Below, in pieces: positions 50,733 through 60,380 of a stretch of 64,000 nt of DNA. Numbering within the stretch: the first letter of the stretch is position 1; every line of letters begins with the position of its first letter. The notes below the pieces were generated by a model. It was not told where the DNA came from. It saw only the letters and a list, made by a program, of their open reading frames with translations, and searched no databases. Where the stretch lies: the NCBI GenBank assembly GCA_017307505.1, contig JAFKEE010000048.1, forward strand, positions 1 to 64,000, read 5' to 3'. Position numbers and translations under genes: made by a program. The stretch is from Acidobacteriota bacterium (lineage in GTDB: Bacteria; Acidobacteriota; Terriglobia; Bryobacterales; Bryobacteraceae).

Positions 50733-50955
50733 CCGGAGCGGAAAAAAATAGTTCCAGACGCGCCTGCCCGCTGTCATACTCCCTGTCCCAGGCTGCAGTT
50801 CCTTTCCGGGATGCGCGCCAGGGAGATTGTCCGGCGGCGGGCTGGCCTACAACTCTGAAGTTCCGCCTGCCGGGCCACCGCGGGGGGGGTCTCGAGCAGA
50901 TCACCTGTCTTGCTTCAGGGGGCGAGGCCTTCCCGCGGGCTGATGCGGAGCAGCT

Positions 50956-53367
50956 TCAATCTCCGCGAAGAGCGTTCCCCGGATCCACCTTCGAGGCCCG
51001 CAATGCCGGCAGGATGCAGGCAGCCAGCGAAGCGGCCAGGACGAGCAAGGCCACAGCAGCAAAAGTGATCGGATCCAGTGGCTGTACGCCGTAGAGCATC
51101 TGACGCATGACCTGGCTCGCCAAAGGCGCGGCGAGCAGGCCGGCGAAAATACCAGCCGTGGTGAGGCCCATGCCCTGCGTCAATACCAGGCGCAAAATGT
51201 CGGGGCGGCTCGCGCCGAGCGCCATCCGGATGCCCAGTTCCCGGCTGCGCTGCGCCACGGCGACGGCCAGGACCCCGAACAATCCCACAGCCGCCAGCAC
51301 AACGGCCAAGCCGGCAAACACGATCAGCAGCACCAGGGCCAGGCGCTGCTGGGCCAGCACCTTGTCCATAAGGGCGCTCATGGGCTGTACTTTCTCCACC
51401 GGTAACTCGGAATCGACCTCGAAGAAGGCACGCCGCACAGCCCCTTCCAGGGACATCGGCTCGGCGCTGGTCCGGATGGCAAAGGCCAGGAACGGCCAGG
51501 AGCGCTGCGCATGCGGCTGATAGATCACCGGACGCGGCTTCTCATCCGGCTTGGCATAAGCGATATCGTGAACCACCCCCACGATCTGGACATGCGTCTT
51601 GAAGCGGCCCACGCGCATGTTGATGAACTTCCCCACGGCGTCCTCACCCGGGAACACACGCCTCACCAGCGCTTCGGAGACGAGCACTACCGGAGGGGCC
51701 GTTTCGTTGTCAGTCTCGGAGATCATGCGACCCTTCACCAGACGGGCGCCGATCGTATCCAGAAACCGTGGAGTCACCGCCGTATAGGTTGCCGACTCCT
51801 TCTGGGCCGATTGTGCTGGCCGACCGTCCACCGAGAAATCGGTCAGCCAGTTCACCTGCATCATCGGCAGCGCGGTGCTCACCCCAGCCGAAACCACTCC
51901 GGGCACCCTTTCCAGCCGTTCGATGATGCGCCGCACATAGGATGCTTTGGCGGCGTCCGTCGCGTACGCGGTCTCGGCCAGCGTAGTACGCAGGGTCAGC
52001 ACGTGGTCCGATTTAAAGCCGAGGTCGAGGCGGCTGAGTTCGATGAAGGTGCGCAGCAGCAGGCCCGCGCCGACCAGCAGGATAACGGAAAGGGCGACTT
52101 CAGATACAACCAGCAGCGAGCGCGTCAGGCCTTTCCTGGCGCCGCCCGAACTGCCGCGGGTCTCGTCGCGCAAAGTGTCCGCCAGGTTCAGCCTCAACAC
52201 CTGCCACGCGGGCAGCCCGCCGAAAAGGATGCCGGCCGCCGCGGAGATCAGGAAAGTGTAGCCGACGACCAGCCAGTCCACCTTCGCTTGAGCCAGGTTT
52301 GGCATGGTGGTGGAGCCCCACTGCCCGATGATCCGGACGCCCCACCAGGCAATGAACAACCCGACGGTCCCGCCCATCAGGGCCAGCGTCAGGCTTTCCG
52401 TGATCATCTGGCGGAAGACGCGGCTCTGCGACGCGCCCATGGCGCTGCGGATGGCGGCTTCCTTGTGGCGGGCGGCGGCGCGGACCAGCAACAGATTCGC
52501 CACATTGGAGCAGGTGACCAGCAGAACGAGACCGACCGCCGCCGACAGCACCACCAGGGGCTGGCGCGCATCACCCTGCGCTTCCCGTTCCGCCTGAACA
52601 AGATAGGGCTCCGTGCCGACGTTGGTCTCCGGATGCTCCGCGGAAATGGCTGCCCCGATCGACTTTAGCTCCGCCGAGGCCTGTTCGCTGGTGACCCCGT
52701 CATTCAATCGACCCGTGACATAGAGAAAACGGGAGTCCCAGGACGCCGCGGCATCCGGAGAAAGCGCGAGCGGAAGATACATGTCGACTTGGCGATTTTC
52801 GCCTTTTGTCCTCGGCAATATCCCAGCGACAACATGAAGTTCGTTGTCCAACCGCAATACCTTGCCGACGATGCCAGGATCGGCGCCAAAGCGCTCTCTC
52901 CAGTATTGTTCGGTCAGCAGCGCAACCTGGTTTCTGCCAACCTGGTATTCCTCAGCGGCAAAACCCCGGCCCAGGAAAGGCGAGATGCCCAGCATCTCAA
53001 GATATCCGGCGCTCACCAGGGCGGTGGCCACCCGGGCAGGCTCACCCCGTCCAGTGAGAGTGGCAGGATAGTGCATATAGGCGGCAAACTGGGAGAAACT
53101 TCGTTGCCGCCCGGCATATTCCTGGAACTCAGGGGCCGCGAAAGCGCCCTGCATCTTGTTTCGAATCTGGTTTTTCGTCCAGATCACGTAAAGACGCTCG
53201 GGTTCTTTGTAGGAGAGCGGGTGCAGCAGAACACTGTCGACAATGCTGAAAATAGCGCTGTTTACGCCAATGCCCAGTGCCAGTAAAAGCACCGCGGCCG
53301 CAGTAAATCCAGGCTGGCGAAATAGCAGCCTGATAGCGTACCGCACATCTTCAAACAGACTTCGCAC
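50956..53367 (-). CDS. ADOP-like duplicated MacB/FtsX-type permease
   Basis: This 803-residue membrane protein begins MRSLFEDVRYAIRLLFRQPG, then the first helix FTAAAVLLLALGIGVNSAIF, a MacB-like periplasmic domain, the first FtsX domain (VLLVTCSNVANLLLVRAAAR, HKEAAIRSAMGASQSRVFRQ), a second periplasmic domain and the final FtsX domain (AVAQRSRELGIRMALGASRP). It lacks the 80-residue cytoplasmic extension of the PadR-linked copy at 16.7 kb. It is the last gene of the eight-gene locus, 53 bases after the NtrY-type kinase, so it is likely under the control of that two-component system. It probably works with the ABC ATPases encoded upstream. Confidence 0.92.
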   Translation of the reverse strand: MRSLFEDVRYAIRLLFRQPGFTAAAVLLLALGIGVNSAIFSIVDSVLLHPLSYKEPERLYVIWTKNQIRNKMQGAFAAPEFQEYAGRQRSFSQFAAYMHYPATLTGRGEPARVATALVSAGYLEMLGISPFLGRGFAAEEYQVGRNQVALLTEQYWRERFGADPGIVGKVLRLDNELHVVAGILPRTKGENRQVDMYLPLALSPDAAASWDSRFLYVTGRLNDGVTSEQASAELKSIGAAISAEHPETNVGTEPYLVQAEREAQGDARQPLVVLSAAVGLVLLVTCSNVANLLLVRAAARHKEAAIRSAMGASQSRVFRQMITESLTLALMGGTVGLFIAWWGVRIIGQWGSTTMPNLAQAKVDWLVVGYTFLISAAAGILFGGLPAWQVLRLNLADTLRDETRGSSGGARKGLTRSLLVVSEVALSVILLVGAGLLLRTFIELSRLDLGFKSDHVLTLRTTLAETAYATDAAKASYVRRIIERLERVPGVVSAGVSTALPMMQVNWLTDFSVDGRPAQSAQKESATYTAVTPRFLDTIGARLVKGRMISETDNETAPPVVLVSEALVRRVFPGEDAVGKFINMRVGRFKTHVQIVGVVHDIAYAKPDEKPRPVIYQPHAQRSWPFLAFAIRTSAEPMSLEGAVRRAFFEVDSELPVEKVQPMSALMDKVLAQQRLALVLLIVFAGLAVVLAAVGLFGVLAVAVAQRSRELGIRMALGASRPDILRLVLTQGMGLTTAGIFAGLLAAPLASQVMRQMLYGVQPLDPITFAAVALLVLAASLAACILPALRASKVDPGNALRGD

Positions 53368-53420
53368 ACTCCACTCCCTGTTCTGTGAATATCCTACCTG
53401 AAATTAGGGGAATTCGCAGG

Positions 53421-54779
53421 TTATGGCTGGTAGCTCTGGGAAAGCGGCAATTGGAGCCGCGCCTGGCAGCCGCGCACATCCGTCCGGTTGGCCAGCGTCA
53501 ACGTGCCGCCGTGCGCCTCGGCAATCTGGCGGGAAAGCACCAGGCCGATGCCCGATCCGCCTGGCTTCGTGGTGAAGAAGGGGACGAACAGATTGGCCGT
53601 GTTCGACAGCCCCAACCCCTCGTCCAGGACCAGAATCGTGGCCATCGGCCCTTCCTGCTCCCAGGTGACGGAGACGCCTCCGCCGGTCTCCTTCGAGGCG
53701 TCCACCGCGTTCCGCACCAGGTTGATGAGCATCTGCTCCAATTGATCCGCGTCGGCCTGCAGTGTGATGGCCGGGCCATTCAGAACTTTGACGGGAGCGC
53801 GCGTCTCGAGATTCGCGACTCGATGGATCAGCCGGTAGAGTTCCACCGGCGCCAGCACGGGCCGCGGCAATTTAGCCAGGCGGGAGTAAGCGCCAATGAA
53901 GCGGCTGAGCGATTCCGAACGCGAGGCGATGACGTTGAGCCCATCTTTCATGTCGTCTTCCCAATCCTCCGGCCTGGGATGGCGATTGAGAAGTTGTGCC
54001 AGACTGCCGGCGATCGACTTGATGGGCGTGAGCGAATTGTTCAGCTCGTGACCCAGCACACGCACCAGCCGCTGCCAGGCCTGGAGTTCCTCCTCGCGCA
54101 GGGCGCGCGTCAGGTCGGCCACGACGAGCAAGGTGTGCGGCAACCCGCTCTCGCGAAAAGACGTGCGCCGGATGCCCCACCGGCCCGCGCTGCCCGGAAA
54201 CGAGCGGGCGATGGTTTCCGATGCTTCCGAGTGCAGGAATTCGTCCAGCCCCAGCTCAGTCGCGGTACGGCCCAGCAACCGGGCGGCCGGCAGGGCGAGC
54301 AGGCGCTCGGCGGCGCGATTGACGAGTTTCAGGCGCTCCTGGTCATCAAAAGTAAAGAGCGCGACTTCAATCTCCTCCATCACCTTGGTGAGCAGGGCGG
54401 TCGCTTCCACGGCGCCCAATCGCTGTGCGCGGAGCGTGGTGCCGATGGCGTTCAACTGGATCATCACCTCGCCGAGGGCGTCGTCCTGGCGCGCGCCCCG
54501 GCCGCGGATGGAGTAGTCGCCCTCGTGCATGGCTTCCAACAGGTTGGCGAGCGTGCGCAGCGGCGACACCACGCGCTCACGAGCCGAGAAAGCGAAACCG
54601 AGCCAGAAACCCACAATCAGGACCGTCATGGTCCAGCGGACCTTGGCCGAGAACGTATCGCCCGACCACAACACCACCATGGAGAAAATCACCGCCACCG
54701 AACCGGCCATCAACGAGGCGTACAGGACGCGATTCTCGTGAGAGGCAAACCAGTAGGAGATGCGGCGGAATGGGTTCAT
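53421..54779 (-). CDS. NtrY-type histidine kinase
   Basis: This 452-residue sensor kinase has two N-terminal membrane helices (VLYASLMAGSVAVIFSMVVL and TMTVLIVGFWLGFAFS) with almost no periplasmic loop, a HAMP-like segment (RVVSPLRTLANLLEAMHEGD), a PAS domain (ALFTFDDQERLKLVNRAAER), the HisKA phospho-His in RVLGHELNNSLTPIKSIAGS and the ATPase domain (NLVRNAVDAS, LDEGLGL, GSGIGLVLSRQIAEAHGG). The HELNNSLTPI motif marks NtrY-like kinases. Its start overlaps the regulator stop by four bases. Its location inside the export locus suggests it senses envelope or substrate stress relieved by the transporter. Confidence 0.93.
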   Translation of the reverse strand: MNPFRRISYWFASHENRVLYASLMAGSVAVIFSMVVLWSGDTFSAKVRWTMTVLIVGFWLGFAFSARERVVSPLRTLANLLEAMHEGDYSIRGRGARQDDALGEVMIQLNAIGTTLRAQRLGAVEATALLTKVMEEIEVALFTFDDQERLKLVNRAAERLLALPAARLLGRTATELGLDEFLHSEASETIARSFPGSAGRWGIRRTSFRESGLPHTLLVVADLTRALREEELQAWQRLVRVLGHELNNSLTPIKSIAGSLAQLLNRHPRPEDWEDDMKDGLNVIASRSESLSRFIGAYSRLAKLPRPVLAPVELYRLIHRVANLETRAPVKVLNGPAITLQADADQLEQMLINLVRNAVDASKETGGGVSVTWEQEGPMATILVLDEGLGLSNTANLFVPFFTTKPGGSGIGLVLSRQIAEAHGGTLTLANRTDVRGCQARLQLPLSQSYQP

Positions 54780-56143
54780 AGACCGTAACGCTGGATGCGC
54801 CGGTACAACGCGCTACGGCTCAACCCCAGGGCGCCGGCGGCCTGGCTCACGTTGCCGCCGTAACGGGCCAGGGCCTTCTTGATGAGGAATGCCTCGACCT
54901 CTTCCAGGCTCATATCTTCCAGCCGGCCGCCGGTTTCGCGGGATGGGCGGAGAGCCAGGTCACTGCTGCGGATCACATGATCCTGCGCCATGAGAACGGC
55001 GCGCTCGATCACATGGTTCAGTTCGCGGACGTTGCCCTGCCAGGGATGCTCCAGCATCGCTTGCAGCGCCGGCGGATCGAAGCCGCTGACCGGTTTGCGG
55101 TAGCGCCGGGCCATCAGCGACAGGTGATGCGCCGCCAGCAGGGGGATGTCTTCCTTCCGCTCCCTCAGCGGAGGAAGGTGGATTTCGATCGTATTCAACC
55201 GGAACAGCAGGTCCTGGCGGAACCGGTTCTCGGCGGCCTCCTGATGAAGGTTGGCGTTCGTCGCCGAGATGACACGCACGTTCACCCGCTTGGTCTTCGA
55301 CGAACCCACGCGCTCCATTTCACCGGTCTCCAGCACGCGCAGCAGTTTGGCTTGAAGGTTGAAGGGCAGGTTGGCAATTTCGTCCAGGAAAATGGTCCCG
55401 CCGTCGGCCAGTTCAAAGCGGCCAACGCGGTCGGTTTTCGCGTCGGTGAACGCACCTTTCACGTGGCCGAAGAGTTCGCTTTCGAAGATGCCCTCAGCCA
55501 GTCCACCCATGTTCACGGTGACCATTGGCTGGGCGGACCGCTCGCTGATCGCGAAGATCGTGCGGGCTACCACCTCTTTACCGGTACCAGGCTCTCCGGT
55601 AATCAATACGTTGGCGTCAGAGGGCCCCACCCGGGAGACCAGTTGCAGGACCGGCTGCATAGAGGGCGCCTCGGCAATCATCACCGGCCGGCCATCCGCC
55701 TGCAGCAGGCGGTTTTCCGCTTCCAGCCGTGCCCCGCGGCGCAGCGCGGCGGATAACTCGAGTTGGGTTTTGACGATCGCCAGCAGCCTGGCATTGTCCC
55801 AGGGCTTCTGGATGAAGTCCTTCGCGCCCCGCCGCATGGCCTCCACCGCCACTTCGACGCTACCCCAGGCAGTCATGACGACAATGGGCAGCATGGAGTC
55901 TACCTGCTGCACCTTGCTCATCAGCTCGAACCCTTCCTGGCCCGACGTGGTGTCGCGGGTGTAGTTCAGGTCCATCAGCAGCAGGTCGTATTCCTTCTGG
56001 TCGAGCGCCGACAACACCGCATGGGGCGAGGTAACGCAATCGAGCGCAAGGCCTTCCGGCTTCAGCAGGAGTCTGAGTGCGGCCAGGACGTCTTCCTGGT
56101 CATCGGCCACCAGAAGCCGGGTTTGGGTTCGATAGGATGACAT
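54776..56143 (-). CDS. NtrC-family sigma54 response regulator
   Basis: This 455-residue activator has a receiver domain (Asp14-15, phospho-acceptor Asp58 in DLLLMDLNYTRD), an AAA+ domain (Walker A GEPGTGKE, Walker B GGTIFLDEIANLP) and a Fis-type helix-turn-helix (NVSQAAGALGLSRSALYRRI). The sigma54-contact loop reads GAFTDA instead of GAFTGA (FGHVKGAFTDAKTDRVG), a natural variant seen in many active members. It is transcribed with the ABC genes before it and the kinase after it. It probably activates the efflux operon from a sigma54 promoter upstream of the membrane-fusion gene; the best GG-N10-GC match there (minus strand, about 61658-61671) is only moderate. Confidence 0.94.
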   Translation of the reverse strand: MSSYRTQTRLLVADDQEDVLAALRLLLKPEGLALDCVTSPHAVLSALDQKEYDLLLMDLNYTRDTTSGQEGFELMSKVQQVDSMLPIVVMTAWGSVEVAVEAMRRGAKDFIQKPWDNARLLAIVKTQLELSAALRRGARLEAENRLLQADGRPVMIAEAPSMQPVLQLVSRVGPSDANVLITGEPGTGKEVVARTIFAISERSAQPMVTVNMGGLAEGIFESELFGHVKGAFTDAKTDRVGRFELADGGTIFLDEIANLPFNLQAKLLRVLETGEMERVGSSKTKRVNVRVISATNANLHQEAAENRFRQDLLFRLNTIEIHLPPLRERKEDIPLLAAHHLSLMARRYRKPVSGFDPPALQAMLEHPWQGNVRELNHVIERAVLMAQDHVIRSSDLALRPSRETGGRLEDMSLEEVEAFLIKKALARYGGNVSQAAGALGLSRSALYRRIQRYGL

Positions 56144-56214
56144 TGCGGAACTACTATTCGTAGCGCAAAGCAGGGGCCGGGTCCACTCCGGCGAACCCGG
56201 TTCCGTGCCTGTGC

Positions 56215-56889
56215 CTAACTCCTCGGGTCGCCTTCAATCCAGCCGTCCACAATGCGGACGATCTTGTGGGCATAGGCGGCATTCGTCTCAGAGTGCGTGA
56301 CCATCACGATCGTGGCGCCGCCCTCGTTCAGCTTCTTGAACATCTCCATGATCTCGATGCCCTGGGAGGAGTGGAGGTTGCCCGTTGGTTCGTCGGCGAG
56401 AATCACCTTGGGATTGGCGATGATGGCGCGCGCGACACCCACCAACTGCTGCTGGCCGCCGGAAAGCTGGCTGGGGAACAGGTCCTTCTTGCCCACCATC
56501 TGGAACCGGTCGAGGGTGTCGGCCACAATCGCCTGCCGCTCCGTCTTCTTGATATTGCGGTAAGAGAGCGGAACATCGAGGTTCTCGGCCACGGTCAGGT
56601 CGTCCAGCAGGTGGTAGCTTTGGAAAACGAACCCAAAGTACTTCTTGTAGACCTCCAGCCGCTGCTTCCGATCCATGCGGTGGATGCTGTGGTCGAAGAG
56701 CGTATACTCGCCCGTCCAGGATGTGTCGTGCATCCCCAGCACGTGGAGCAGCGTCGACTTGCCCGCGCCTGACGGCCCCATCACGGCGATGAAATCGCCT
56801 TCCTTGATTTCAAGGTTGATGCGCCGCAGTACATAAAAGCGGTCTGGGCCCTGCTGATAGAACTTCTCGATATTTCGTAAGGAGATCAT
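56215..56889 (-). CDS. ABC transporter ATPase (MacB/LolD type)
   Basis: This 224-residue nucleotide-binding subunit has Walker [18 protein letters not shown]-loop [20 protein letters not shown], signature [11 protein letters not shown], Walker [14 protein letters not shown] and the H-loop His in VMVTHSE. The size and [20 protein letters not shown] pattern are those of the MacB/LolD/FtsE-like group, which work with FtsX-type permeases. It lies seven bases after the duplicated permease gene and is the second ATPase of the locus. The signature is [15 protein letters not shown] rather than the usual QQRVAIARA, a minor variation. Confidence 0.95.
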   Translation of the reverse strand: MISLRNIEKFYQQGPDRFYVLRRINLEIKEGDFIAVMGPSGAGKSTLLHVLGMHDTSWTGEYTLFDHSIHRMDRKQRLEVYKKYFGFVFQSYHLLDDLTVAENLDVPLSYRNIKKTERQAIVADTLDRFQMVGKKDLFPSQLSGGQQQLVGVARAIIANPKVILADEPTGNLHSSQGIEIMEMFKKLNEGGATIVMVTHSETNAAYAHKIVRIVDGWIEGDPRS

Positions 56890-56896
56890 GTTGTTT

Positions 56897-59305
56897 CTAC
56901 TCGTGTCGCAATGCCGTGAGCGGGTCTGTGCGGGTGGCCCGCCGCGCCGGCACCAGACAGGCTGCCGTCAGCGCAAGTGCGAGAACCAGTGGCATGCCGA
57001 TGAATGCCAGGATATCCAATGCGGAGACGCCGAAGAGCAACTGGCTCAGCAACCGGGCGAGGGCGACCGCTCCGGCGATTCCGATGGGCAGGCTCAAGCT
57101 GGCGATCCAGGCGCCTTTTTTCAATATCATCCGGAGAATCTGGCCGCGTTGGGCGCCAAGCGCGACGCGCACGCCAATCTCCCGGGTCCGTTCGCGCACA
57201 GACCAAGCCATGAGGCTGTAGATCCCGAGCACCGCCAGGAATAAAGCCACGGCTGACAGTACCGTCAGCATTGCAGCCATGTGGCCGATGCCCAGAATCG
57301 CGTCGTTGATCAACTTCCGGAACGATCGGATCAGCGCCAGCGGTTGTGCCGGGTCAATGGCCCGGACAGCCGCCCGCACGGCCGGCAGGATCGCCATGGG
57401 CTCACCGGCGGTCTGGATGGCCAGATCAAATGTCCCCCACCCCGATTGGGTATAAGGCAGGTAGACCAGGGGTTGCGGCGTCCGCTCAGTAAAGTTGTGC
57501 GCCACATCGCCGGCTATACCCTTAATAGTCCACCACTTGCCATCGCCCAGATGGAAACGGCGGCCCATCGGGTTCTGACCGGGAAAGTACTGGTGGACGA
57601 ACGCCGAGGTGACGATCGCCACTTTCTGCGAATCGTCCGCTTCGGACCCGTCAAAGGCCCGCCCGTCCTGAATGGGAATGCCGAGCGTCCCGAAGAAGCC
57701 CCCCGAGACATTCTGGATCTGGGCGACAGCCTTCGGCCGGCCATCATCGGCCCGGCTCTCGAACGTCACGTAAGACCGGTTCATGAGATCGGAGTAAGGC
57801 AGGTTTGAGGTGACCGCTGCGTTGGAGACACCGGGGGTGCCGGCGAGGCGATCGAGCAGATCCCGCTGAAAACGCGCCACGGCTGCATGGTCCGGGTAGC
57901 GTTGTTGGGGCAGGTTCACACGCAACGTGAGGATCCGCGAGGGGTCGACAGACAACGGCAACTGGCCAATGGAATGAAAGCCCTTGACGACCAACACCGC
58001 GCCGGCAAGCAGAACGGTCGCCAGGGCGATCTCGCCGCCCACCAACAGGTTCCGCAGCCTCTGGCGGGCTGCCGAACCGGTGGAACTCCGCCCTGCATCG
58101 TGCAGGTTTCCGAGGATCGGGGTGCGGCTCAGCCACAATGCCGGCCCCAGGCCCGACAGGAGCCCCGCCGCCATCGCGGTCACGGTTGTGCAGGCCAAAA
58201 CAAACCCATTCAAGCCCAACTTCTGCCAGCCGGGAAGCCAGCGCTCCACTTCGGCGGGCATGTTTGCCTTTATCAGATCGAGAGACCAGACCGCCACCAG
58301 CAGTCCGAGCACGGCACCGGCCAGCGCGACCAGGACGCTTTCGGTGAGAACCTGGCGCACCAGACGCAGGCGAGGCGCACCCAGGGCGCCGCGTATGGCC
58401 ATTTCACGGGTACGGGAGACGACATGAGCAAACTGGAGGCTGGCGACATTCAGGCAGGCGATGAGCAGGAGAAACAGAGTGGCCACCACCGTCACCCGGG
58501 TATAGCTGGCGGTGAGATCGCCCGAAACCCGCTCGCGCAACGACTCGACCCGGGCACCCAGTTTGCGGTGATTCACGGGGTACTGAGCCGTCATTCGCTG
58601 GGCAATGCCCTGTAGTTCCGCGCGCGCAGCTTCCAGGGTTACTCCAGGGCGCAGCCGGGCCACCGCCTTCAGGTAGAAGCTGCCGGCCTCGTTCCAGTCT
58701 TCCGATTTCATTGGCAGCGGCACCCAGAATTCGCTGGGCTGTGGGAAAGTAATGCCTTTCGGCATGACGCCAATCACGGTGAACTTGCGCCCGCTCAACT
58801 CTATGGAACGGTTGAGGATGGCCGGATCGGAACCGAACTGGCGTTGCCAGAGGTTGTAGCTCAAAAGGACAGAGCGGTCCTTGCCCGGCTCTTCCTCCTC
58901 AGCCAGGAATGTCCGGCCTATTAGGGGCTGAACCTTGAGCACATCGAACAGGCTGGCTGTGACTTGAGAACCTTCCAAGGGGACCGGATCGCCAGCCCCT
59001 GTCAGGTTGGCCGACCACCCATGCGAGACCGCAAGGCTCTGAAAAGATTGAGCCGAGGTACGCCATTCCCGATAGTCGGCGGGGGAAATGGAGCGGAAGC
59101 TGCGGGGATCGCCCTCGTTCTGGCCCGCCGGCATGACGACGCGATCGATTTCCGGAACTGGCAGCGGTCTTAAGAGCAGTGCATCCGCCACGGAGTAGAT
59201 GGCGGTATTGAAACCGATCCCGATGCCCAAGGCGAGCACCGCGGCAGCGCTCGCACCCGGGTTCTTCCACAGACGGCGGAGTGCGCCGCGCAGGTCGTCG
59301 AGCAT
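56897..59305 (-). CDS. ADOP-like duplicated MacB/FtsX-type permease beside ABC ATPases
   Basis: This 802-residue membrane protein starts MLDDLRGALRRLWKNPGASA with a first helix AVLALGIGIGFNTAIYSVAD. A MacB-like periplasmic domain follows, then the first FtsX domain (FLLLIACLNVASLQFAHVVS, TREMAIRGALGAPRLRLVRQ), a second periplasmic part and a final FtsX domain (SVRERTREIGVRVALGAQRG). It has the same architecture as the ADOP proteins, but genes for two ABC ATPases flank it (one seven bases after, the other upstream beyond a 94-residue gene). That contradicts the 'orphan' part of the family's name. With the membrane-fusion gene it should form a MacAB-like tripartite or mechanotransmission complex. 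Substrate unknown. Confidence 0.92.
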   Translation of the reverse strand: MLDDLRGALRRLWKNPGASAAAVLALGIGIGFNTAIYSVADALLLRPLPVPEIDRVVMPAGQNEGDPRSFRSISPADYREWRTSAQSFQSLAVSHGWSANLTGAGDPVPLEGSQVTASLFDVLKVQPLIGRTFLAEEEEPGKDRSVLLSYNLWQRQFGSDPAILNRSIELSGRKFTVIGVMPKGITFPQPSEFWVPLPMKSEDWNEAGSFYLKAVARLRPGVTLEAARAELQGIAQRMTAQYPVNHRKLGARVESLRERVSGDLTASYTRVTVVATLFLLLIACLNVASLQFAHVVSRTREMAIRGALGAPRLRLVRQVLTESVLVALAGAVLGLLVAVWSLDLIKANMPAEVERWLPGWQKLGLNGFVLACTTVTAMAAGLLSGLGPALWLSRTPILGNLHDAGRSSTGSAARQRLRNLLVGGEIALATVLLAGAVLVVKGFHSIGQLPLSVDPSRILTLRVNLPQQRYPDHAAVARFQRDLLDRLAGTPGVSNAAVTSNLPYSDLMNRSYVTFESRADDGRPKAVAQIQNVSGGFFGTLGIPIQDGRAFDGSEADDSQKVAIVTSAFVHQYFPGQNPMGRRFHLGDGKWWTIKGIAGDVAHNFTERTPQPLVYLPYTQSGWGTFDLAIQTAGEPMAILPAVRAAVRAIDPAQPLALIRSFRKLINDAILGIGHMAAMLTVLSAVALFLAVLGIYSLMAWSVRERTREIGVRVALGAQRGQILRMILKKGAWIASLSLPIGIAGAVALARLLSQLLFGVSALDILAFIGMPLVLALALTAACLVPARRATRTDPLTALRHE

Positions 59306-59322
59306 GTCAAACCTCTACTTTT

Positions 59323-59607
59323 TCAGTCTGACTCTACTCCATCACAGTAGGTGGACTTGGTACGCGGCATGGACATTTTGTCGAACTTCTCCTCCAAACG
59401 CCGCATGCGGTCTTCGAGGCGCTGCCAGACACGCTGACCCCGTTCTTCCAGCTTGTTCAGAGTACGCTCATGCTGCTGGTCGGACGCGAAGGTCAGATGG
59501 AGTTTCGGCCGGGCGACTGCCGACATAGGCAGACACACGGCGAGCAACAACGCCAGCGCAACGACGTCAGGGTTCGTGCGCAGGAATGAGGCGAACTTCA
59601 GTTTCAT
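59323..59607 (-). CDS. Small periplasmic hypothetical protein
   Basis: The 94-residue product has a hydrophobic signal segment (residues 10-32, VVALALLLAVCLPMSAVA) and a charged helical mature part (HERTLNKLEERGQRVWQRLE, DRMRRLEEKFDKM) that reads as an amphipathic coiled coil. Its ATG overlaps the stop of the ATPase gene by four bases, and the permease start lies 17 bases after its stop. This position between ATPase and permease suggests a small accessory subunit of the transporter. I know no family for it. Confidence 0.72.
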   Translation of the reverse strand: MKLKFASFLRTNPDVVALALLLAVCLPMSAVARPKLHLTFASDQQHERTLNKLEERGQRVWQRLEDRMRRLEEKFDKMSMPRTKSTYCDGVESD

Positions 59608-60308
59608 GACGCCATGCCCACACTTTCTTCGACTATGCGGCCATCAAACAGGCGAACCGTGCGCTGCGCGAGCAGGGCATAGCGAGGATCGTGCGTCACC
59701 ATGCAGATCGTCGCGCCGCCGCGGTGCAGCTCGGTCATGAGTTCCATCACGGATTCGCCGTTGGCGGAATCCAGGTTTCCGGTAGGCTCGTCAGCGAGCA
59801 GGATTGACGGGCTGCCCACCAGGGCACGAGCGACGGCAACACGCTGCTGCTGACCGCCCGAAAGCTGTGAGGGGTAATGCTTTACACGGTGCGACATGCC
59901 GACGCGCTCCAGCGCTTCATGCACGCGCTTCTTGCGTTCGGCCGAGCCCATTCCACGGTAGGTGAGCGGAAGCTCGACGTTTTCATACACCGTCAGGTCG
60001 CCGATGAGATTGAACGCCTGGAAGATGAAACCGATCTCCCGGTTGCGGATCCGCGCCCGGTCGCTGAGCTTCAGGCTTTGCACCGCCTGGTTATTGAGCG
60101 TATAGGTGCCGCCGCTGGGCGAGTCCAGCAGTCCCAAAATGGCGAGCAGCGTAGACTTACCGCAGCCAGACGGTCCCGCAATGGTGACGTATTCACCCTT
60201 CTTGATATCCAGGTGGATGCCAGAGAGGGCATGGGTTTCGACGTCCTCGGTGGTGAATACCTTGGTGACGCCGTCAAGTTTGATCATCGACTGGTCGCTC
60301 AGTTGCAC
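59604..60308 (-). CDS. ABC transporter ATPase (MacB/LolD type)
   Basis: This 234-residue ATPase has Walker A GPSGCGKSTLLAILGL, Q-loop IGFIFQAFNLIGDLTVYENV, signature [16 protein letters not shown], Walker [14 protein letters not shown] and the H-loop His in CMVTHD. It belongs to the MacB/LolD group. It starts with GTG at 60308, supported by AGGAG six bases upstream; ATG at 60287 is in frame but lacks a site. It lies 72 bases after the membrane-fusion gene and is coupled to the small periplasmic protein gene. It is similar to, but clearly distinct from, the second ATPase at 56.2 kb. Confidence 0.95.
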   Translation of the reverse strand: MQLSDQSMIKLDGVTKVFTTEDVETHALSGIHLDIKKGEYVTIAGPSGCGKSTLLAILGLLDSPSGGTYTLNNQAVQSLKLSDRARIRNREIGFIFQAFNLIGDLTVYENVELPLTYRGMGSAERKKRVHEALERVGMSHRVKHYPSQLSGGQQQRVAVARALVGSPSILLADEPTGNLDSANGESVMELMTELHRGGATICMVTHDPRYALLAQRTVRLFDGRIVEESVGMAS

Positions 60309-60380
60309 TGCAATCTCCTGTTTTGCTCGCGTTGGCTAGGATTGTCGTCTCATCATTTAACGGCCGGACGGATACTTTTG

